Source: Candidatus Bipolaricaulota bacterium (GTDB taxonomy: Bacteria > Bipolaricaulota > Bipolaricaulia > RBG-16-55-9 > DRXL01). Taken from it: a stretch of DNA of 5,580 nt. Where the stretch lies: the NCBI GenBank assembly GCA_023512665.1, contig JAILZC010000076.1, positions 1 through 5,580 of the forward strand. The letters are read 5' to 3'. The notes under the pieces are model-generated. The model was given only the letters and a program-made list of their open reading frames with translations. It was not told the origin of the DNA and did no database searches. Below, piece after piece: positions 1 through 5,580 of this stretch (its first letter is position 1; every line of letters starts with the position of its first letter). A program made the position numbers and the translations under genes.

Positions 1-2
1 TC

Positions 3-1112
3 CCCGGCCCGGTCAATGTCCCCCGGAGCGTCGCATTGGCCGAAAGCCAAGAGATCATCTATCATCGCGGGGAGGAGTTCTCCGAGCTGCTCCAGCGAGT
101 GGACGCGAAGCTCAAGCAGGTCTTCCGCACACAACAGACGATTCTTTACTTCGCGTCGTCGGGCACGGGGGCTATGGAGGCAGCTGTCACCAATCTCGTG
201 AGCACCAAGGACGAAGTGATCGTCGTCGAGGGAGGCAAGTTTGGGCAACGCTGGCGCGAGCTGTGCCAAGCTTTTGGGGTGAAGCATCACACGATTGAGG
301 TCGAGTGGGGTCGAGCAGTGCGCCCGGAGCAGATCGCAGAGGCTCTTGACGCCCATCCCAAAGCCAACGCTCTCTTCACCCAGCTTTCGGAGACCTCGAC
401 GGGCACGGTCTATGACATAGAAAAGATCGCGCGGATCACCAACGAGCGCGACGTGCTCCTCGTCGTAGATGCAATCAGCGGCCTAGGGGTAGTGCCCCTG
501 GAGCCTGACCGATGGGGGGTGGACTGCGTTATTGCGGGTTCGCAGAAGTCGTTGATGGTTCCCCCTGGCTTGGCCTTCGTGAGCGTGAGCGAGCGCGCCT
601 GGCGGCGTGTCGAAAAGTCTGATTTGCCCAAATACTATTGGGACTTCAAAGCTGCTCGAAAGAATCTCTACTTTACGCCATTCACCCCGGCGATCTCTTT
701 GCTCATGGCGCTCGACGAAGCGTTGCATATTATTCTCGAAGAGGGGCTTGAGAATCTCTTGGTGCGGACGGAGCTGTATGCCCAAGCGACGCGGGCGGCT
801 GCGCAAGCTCTCAACCTCAAGCTCTTCAGCGAGCGGCCGGGGCCGGTCTGCACAGCCGTGTGGGTCCCCCCGTGGCTGAACGGAAAAGAGATTCTCGAGA
901 CGCTGCGTCAAGACTTTGGGATCAAGATTTCCGGCGGCCAAGACCATCTGAAGGGAAAAATTTTACGTATCGGGCACATCGGCGACATCGGGGCGAAAGA
1001 TGTGCTTGGGACTCTCGCGGCTTTGGAGCTAACGCTGCACAAGCTGGGGCACAGCTTTGAGCTTGGTGCAGGGGTGCGTGCGGCGATCGAGATCTTCTCC
1101 AAACGCGGGTAA
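3..1112 (+). CDS. Class V PLP-dependent aminotransferase (alanine/serine-glyoxylate type), 5' partial
   Basis: A fold-type I, PLP-dependent enzyme that likely moves an amino group between alanine or serine and glyoxylate or pyruvate in the cytoplasm. The frame is open to the left edge. Its first codons read PGPVNVPRSVAL, matching the family's N-terminal 'TPGPTNVP' motif, so the gene starts just outside the window and the TTG at 36 is an internal Leu. Numbering from codon 3: the cofactor-phosphate loop SGTGAMEAA is at 53-61, the pyridine-binding Asp (VDAISGLG) at 156, the Schiff-base Lys (GSQKSLMVPPGL) at 182 (bases 546-548), and a substrate-carboxylate Arg (LRIGHIG) at about 322. The 369 visible residues fit a family of about 380-390, so only some 10-20 are missing. 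Related proteins are annotated as alanine-glyoxylate, serine-pyruvate or serine-glyoxylate aminotransferase, or as 'soluble hydrogenase 42 kDa subunit'. The sequence does not settle the substrate. It converges on gatB. Confidence 0.93.
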   Translation, partial: PGPVNVPRSVALAESQEIIYHRGEEFSELLQRVDAKLKQVFRTQQTILYFASSGTGAMEAAVTNLVSTKDEVIVVEGGKFGQRWRELCQAFGVKHHTIEVEWGRAVRPEQIAEALDAHPKANALFTQLSETSTGTVYDIEKIARITNERDVLLVVDAISGLGVVPLEPDRWGVDCVIAGSQKSLMVPPGLAFVSVSERAWRRVEKSDLPKYYWDFKAARKNLYFTPFTPAISLLMALDEALHIILEEGLENLLVRTELYAQATRAAAQALNLKLFSERPGPVCTAVWVPPWLNGKEILETLRQDFGIKISGGQDHLKGKILRIGHIGDIGAKDVLGTLAALELTLHKLGHSFELGAGVRAAIEIFSKRG

Positions 1113-1120
1113 AGCCCCCG

Positions 1121-1169
1121 ACCTCTCCCCCCCAGCCTTCCCCTCAAGAGGGAGGGGAGCCCCTTCCCT

Positions 1170-1190
<21 letters not shown>
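1121..1190. repeat. GC-rich double-hairpin intergenic repeat between convergent genes
   Basis: The convergent gap and the last codons of gatB form a C-run/G-run segment with two adjacent hairpins. The right one (1160-1181) is a perfect stem of about 9-10 bp, CCCCTTCCCT/AGGGAAGGGG, with a 2-4 nt loop. The left one (about 1137-1157) is imperfect, with a CCCTC/GAGGG core, one bulged A and two G-U pairs. The composition and paired-hairpin layout resemble dispersed intergenic repeats I recall from many environmental bacterial genomes; this is recognition from memory, not a match I could run. Neither hairpin is followed by a clear T-tract on either strand, so intrinsic termination is possible but unproven. 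The gatB stop codon sits in the loop of the right hairpin. Confidence 0.6.
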
Positions 1191-2582
<1,392 letters not shown>

Positions 2583-2592
2583 GGTCTTCACA

Positions 2593-2624
2593 CTGTAGGG
2601 GCACGGCATGCCGTGCCCCTACAG
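2593..2624. repeat. 32-bp perfect palindrome between gyrA and gatB
   Basis: The 16-base arm CTGTAGGGGCACGGCA is followed immediately by its exact reverse complement, with the centre between 2608 and 2609. It begins one base after the gyrA stop on the - strand and ends ten bases before the preferred gatB ATG. As RNA it would form a long GC-rich hairpin, but no U-tract follows, so a standard intrinsic terminator is unlikely. It could protect the gyrA 3' end, weaken read-through, or be a REP/MITE-like dispersed element; arms of the form GTAGGGGC...GCCCCTAC are familiar to me from other genomes. On the - strand it contains AGGGG six bases before an ATG in frame with gatB. The palindrome itself is certain; its role is inferred. 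Confidence 0.85.
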
Positions 2625-2625
2625 T

Positions 2626-5580
2626 TTATTTCTCAGCCACGAGTTCTTGGCTCGCCCCGTTAGTGCTCTTTCCAGGAAGATACCGCACCACCGAGACGAC
2701 CTTGTCGCCCTCGTCTAAGTCTATGAGCTTGACGCCCTTGGCGTAGCGCCCCACGATGCGCACTTCTCGCGCCGAGATGCGGATGATCTTCCCGTTGAGC
2801 GTCGTCACCATGATCTCGTCGTCGTCTTTCACTTTTTCGATGGCCACGATGAGGCCGGTCTTGTCATCTACTTTGATCCCTAGGACGCCCTTGCCCCCGC
2901 GCCCTTGAGAGGGAAACTCTTCTAATGGGGTGCGCTTGCCGTAGCCGTTCTCTGTCACTAACAAGAGCTTATCTTCGGGGTCGCCGGGCTCCAGCGTCAC
3001 CAACCCCACGAGCCGATCCCCCTCGTTGAGGCGCATCCCGATGACCCCCTTGCTGGGGCGGCCCGTGCACCGCGCCAGCTCCTCTCTGAAGCGGATGGTC
3101 ATCCCCTGAGCGCTCGCTAAGATCACCTCGCCGGTGCCCGTGGAGATCGCCGCGTCTACGATATAGTCCCCCGGCTCGGGGTTGATCGCCAGAATCCCGC
3201 TCGTATGAGCGTTATAAAAATCCGCGTATTCGTTGCGATTCAGAATCCCCTGAGCTGTGGCCATCAGACAGTAGCGATGCTCGGTGCCGTCGGTGTGCAG
3301 GGGCAGCATGGCGCAGACTTCTTCATCCGGCTCCATCGCGATAAAGTTTCGCAGATTTTCGCCCTTGACGTCGCGCCGCTCCGAGTAGAGCTGATAGGCT
3401 TTTAATTTATACGCTTTGTGGGCCTTGCTGAAGACCAAGAGATCGTCGCGGGCGTGACACGCGAAGACGCGCTTCATCGCGTCGCCCTCGCGGAGTCTCA
3501 TCACCAAGATGCCCTTGCCGCCCCGTTGCTGCTTTCTGTAGGCTTCTTCTTTAGGAGCGCTGGCGTAGCCCTTCACGCTGACGCTGATCAGCAGATCCGT
3601 GTCGGGGATGAACGCCTCCTCGCTGAGCGTCTCGCTGCCGTCGGCATCAACAATGATCTGGGTGCGGCGAGCGTCGCTGTACTTCTTCTTCAGTGCCAGA
3701 AGCTCGTCTTTGATGATCCCGTCGAGCTTCTGCGGGCTGGCCAGAATCTCCTTGTACTCTGTGATCGCCTTCTGTTTCTCGGTGTACTCCTCGTGGAGCT
3801 CGTGGCTCTCCAGGGCCGTGAAGCGGCGGAGCTGCATCTTCAAGATCGCATCGGCTTGCTTCTCAGAGAGTTTGAACTTCTTTTGCAACGCTTCCATCGC
3901 GTGCGCGGCATCCTTGGATTTGCTGATAAGCTCGACAATCGCATCGCGGTTCTCGATCGCTTTGAGCATCCCCTCTAAGAGGTGGGCGCGCTCTTGGGCC
4001 GCGTTCAGCCTGAACTGCGTGCGGCGGCGCACGACCTCACGGCGATGAGTTAAGAAATAATAGAGCAGCTCCTTGAGCGCGAGCTTTCTGGGGTTGCCGC
4101 CTACGATCACCAAGAAATTGGCCCCAAAGGTCCATTCGAGGGGAGTGTACTTATAGAGCTTGCTCAGGACGAGCTGGGGGTTGCTGCCGCGTTTCAGCTC
4201 CACGACGATGCGGATGCCGTCGCGATCGGACTCGTCGCGCAGATCGGAGATCTCGTCAATGTCGCCGGAGCGGGCCTTGTTGGCAATGGATTCTACTAAC
4301 GTAGACTTGCGCACCTGGAACGGGATCTCAGAGATAATGATCGAGTGGTCTTCGATGCGCGCGACACCTCGGACGCGCATCTTGCCCTCGCCGATACGGT
4401 ACGCTTCTTCGATCCCCTGACGCCCCAAGATAATCCCCCCGGTGGGGAAGTCTGGCCCTTTAATATAGCGCAAAAGTTCTTCGATCTGGGCATCGGGCTT
4501 CTCGATGAGATGGACGAGCGCATCCACGACTTCGCCCAGATTATGGGGAGGAATCTGGGTGGTCATGCCCACGGAGATCCCCCACGAGCCGTTGATGAGC
4601 AGATTGGGGACTTTGGCGGGCAGGACGACGGGTTCTGTCAGGGAGTCGTCGAAGTTGGGCACGAAGTCTACAGTATTCTCTTCGATTTCGGAGAGAAACT
4701 CTTCGGCGATGGGGGCGAGGCGGGCTTCGGTATTATGATTGATGAAGCCGTTGCCCCAGAACGAATGGCACGGGCTCTCGACACGTATCGAATAGACTCT
4801 CTGGAGGCCAGCGGGCTCGATGCTCACCACGGGCTCGAAGAGATACTCTCTCTCTATCAAGGGGTTGAGTGGGGCTAATGCTGTAGGGGTCAGGGCAAGC
4901 TGGAGACGAGGCCAGGCCTCGGGCAACCGCGCCAGCCGGTCGAAGTTGTGCTTCGTGAGCCACTTCAGATCGCTCTGGGCACGGGCACGGACAAATTCTG
5001 CCAGAAAGGGCACAAAATCCGTGCGCGACAGGGCTCTCCCTGAGAAGCACCGAAGAATCTCTTGCAAAGCTTTGGTCTTCTCCGGCGAGATGAACCCGAT
5101 AGACTGAGCGAATCGCTCGAGGTTCTCTCGGCCCGTGATCAATAGTCGAAAAGTCCGATCTCTGCTGGGGCGCAGACGGCTGGCAATGCCGAAGCGCAGC
5201 AGGAGCACCTGGAGCTGCTTGAGTAAAGCTGGGCTAGCAGAACGGGCGCTCACGCGCAGGAGACTTCGTCCAGAACGCTCGACCGCTCCATCGCCCTCAA
5301 AGTACGCCCTCAGAAAGGCCGCGACGACCCGCTGGGGGGAGCACAAGATGAGTGTGGGCAGCTCGCGCTCCTTCGAGCGACACGGCCTCAGCCCCAAATT
5401 GTGGAAGAACTGCACGACGTGCTGGCTGACCACTTGCATCTGGAAGAAGGGCTTGCGCCCATAGCTTGCGGGCTTTCGGGAGAAGACGTGCAGACGACAT
5501 GTGGGAAAGACTCGTTCCCACGTCTGCCGGAAGCTCTCAGCGAGCGTGCCCGGCGTCGCTGTAAATTCTAAGCGCTTTGG
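2626..5580 (-). CDS. gyrA: DNA gyrase subunit A, interrupted by an in-frame intein, 5' partial
   Basis: The A subunit of type IIA topoisomerase cuts and religates DNA during ATP-driven negative supercoiling with GyrB. The frame is open from the right edge to TAA at 2626-2628. Codons 5580-4732 are intein; 4731-2629 encode 701 residues of GyrA, fitting a spliced protein of about 820. Counting from Thr1 at 4731: TEARL at 1-5, DFVPNFDDSL at 22-31, PNLLINGSWGISVGM at 42-56 and IPPHNL at 60-65, then the tower and a coiled C-gate arm (roughly 3660-4060), then the beta-pinwheel C-terminal domain. That domain has a GyrA-box QQRGGKG at 3511-3531 and a second QGRGGKG at 2887-2907, which favours gyrase over topoisomerase IV ParC. 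The N-terminal domain, the catalytic Tyr and the quinolone-resistance region lie upstream of the window. The ATG at 5439 is an internal intein Met, not a gene start. gatB follows 43 bp downstream. Confidence 0.95.
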   Translation of the reverse strand, partial: PKRLEFTATPGTLAESFRQTWERVFPTCRLHVFSRKPASYGRKPFFQMQVVSQHVVQFFHNLGLRPCRSKERELPTLILCSPQRVVAAFLRAYFEGDGAVERSGRSLLRVSARSASPALLKQLQVLLLRFGIASRLRPSRDRTFRLLITGRENLERFAQSIGFISPEKTKALQEILRCFSGRALSRTDFVPFLAEFVRARAQSDLKWLTKHNFDRLARLPEAWPRLQLALTPTALAPLNPLIEREYLFEPVVSIEPAGLQRVYSIRVESPCHSFWGNGFINHNTEARLAPIAEEFLSEIEENTVDFVPNFDDSLTEPVVLPAKVPNLLINGSWGISVGMTTQIPPHNLGEVVDALVHLIEKPDAQIEELLRYIKGPDFPTGGIILGRQGIEEAYRIGEGKMRVRGVARIEDHSIIISEIPFQVRKSTLVESIANKARSGDIDEISDLRDESDRDGIRIVVELKRGSNPQLVLSKLYKYTPLEWTFGANFLVIVGGNPRKLALKELLYYFLTHRREVVRRRTQFRLNAAQERAHLLEGMLKAIENRDAIVELISKSKDAAHAMEALQKKFKLSEKQADAILKMQLRRFTALESHELHEEYTEKQKAITEYKEILASPQKLDGIIKDELLALKKKYSDARRTQIIVDADGSETLSEEAFIPDTDLLISVSVKGYASAPKEEAYRKQQRGGKGILVMRLREGDAMKRVFACHARDDLLVFSKAHKAYKLKAYQLYSERRDVKGENLRNFIAMEPDEEVCAMLPLHTDGTEHRYCLMATAQGILNRNEYADFYNAHTSGILAINPEPGDYIVDAAISTGTGEVILASAQGMTIRFREELARCTGRPSKGVIGMRLNEGDRLVGLVTLEPGDPEDKLLLVTENGYGKRTPLEEFPSQGRGGKGVLGIKVDDKTGLIVAIEKVKDDDEIMVTTLNGKIIRISAREVRIVGRYAKGVKLIDLDEGDKVVSVVRYLPGKSTNGASQELVAEK
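3511..3531 (-). other. GyrA-box QQRGGKG in the first pinwheel blade
   Basis: This seven-residue basic motif begins 401 residues after the extein Thr, close to where the canonical QRRGGKG GyrA-box lies in the C-terminal domain. It is needed for DNA wrapping and is absent or degenerate in ParC. One Arg of the consensus is replaced by Gln; the RGGKG core is intact. Confidence 0.8.
4729..4734 (-). other. Intein C-terminal splice junction (Asn|Thr)
   Basis: The terminal intein Asn codon (AAT, bases 4734-4732) is followed by the first C-extein residue Thr (ACC, 4731-4729) and then EARL. In GyrA the motif is Ala-Ala-Met-Arg-Tyr-Thr-Glu-Ala-Arg-Leu, so the intein should sit between the DNA-cleaving Tyr and Thr. 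The Tyr itself is outside the window. Asn cyclisation assisted by the penultimate His would release the intein. Confidence 0.92.
4732..5580 (-). mobile_element. GyrA intein with LAGLIDADG homing endonuclease (C-terminal 283 residues)
   Basis: This in-frame protein intron should excise itself from the GyrA precursor, and its endonuclease would spread it into empty gyrA alleles. Visible blocks in order: D, RSKERELP (5379-5356, with a Lys); E, the second DOD motif FLRAYFEGDG (5316-5287) with its Asp intact; H, a helix ending LLLRFGIASRL (5226-5173); then LLITGRENLERFAQSIGF, typical of these enzymes. Block F is VYSIRVESPCHSFW (4797-4756) and block G is NGFINHN (4752-4732), giving penultimate His, terminal Asn and extein Thr at +1. 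All C-side splicing residues are present and no stop or frameshift is seen. Blocks A, B and C (the N-terminal nucleophile and the first LAGLIDADG) lie beyond the right edge. The edge sequence PKRLEFTATPGTLAESF looks like the stretch following the first DOD motif. The spacing between blocks agrees with a full-size intein rather than a mini-intein. Confidence 0.93.

Noticed and set aside
36..38. TTG as the start of the aminotransferase
   Set aside because: The frame is open upstream to the edge, and the preceding codons encode the conserved family motif PGPVNVP, so this TTG is an internal Leu.
483..947. 154-codon - strand frame inside the aminotransferase
   Set aside because: It is a shadow of a well-supported gene; the + strand frame holds all the catalytic motifs.
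3418..3978. 186-codon open frame on the + strand antisense to gyrA
   Set aside because: It lies wholly opposite a strongly conserved gyrA region and has no recognisable domain. It is a by-product of GC-biased codon use.
4345..4878. 177-codon + strand frame across the intein/extein junction
   Set aside because: It is the antisense shadow of conserved GyrA and intein codons, with no family resemblance.

Overview
This is a gene-dense bacterial window of moderately high GC. It holds three genes and two short repeat elements and has no untranslated stretch longer than about 60 bases. Layout: (1) a class V PLP-dependent aminotransferase on the + strand, cut by the left window edge; (2) a roughly 57-bp convergent gap filled by a GC-rich, hairpin-forming repeat; (3) gatB on the - strand; (4) a 32-bp perfect palindrome in the short gyrA-gatB gap; (5) gyrA on the - strand, running off the right edge and interrupted by an intein.

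The main point is the right end. The long minus-strand frame is not a 937-residue protein starting at 5439. It stays open to the window edge, and its first 283 codons here (5580 down to 4732) are the C-terminal part of an intein with a LAGLIDADG (DOD) homing endonuclease. The intein ends in His-Asn, followed directly by Thr-Glu-Ala-Arg-Leu, the GyrA sequence just after the catalytic tyrosine. This is the insertion site known from mycobacterial GyrA inteins. The remaining 701 residues complete an ordinary gyrase A subunit once spliced.

The gyrA-gatB pair reads in one direction with a 43-bp gap (using the start I prefer) and could be co-transcribed. The functions are unrelated: DNA supercoiling, and Glu-tRNA(Gln)/Asp-tRNA(Asn) amidation. 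gatB is bracketed by repeats. Its stop codon and last few codons lie in the downstream repeat, and the palindrome upstream contains a possible Shine-Dalgarno and an in-frame ATG.

The organism cannot be named from this window. GatB implies that Gln-tRNA and/or Asn-tRNA is made by transamidation. A GyrA intein is best known in mycobacteria, but neither the gyrA-gatB order nor the repeats look mycobacterial to me. An uncultured or environmental bacterial lineage is my low-confidence inference.
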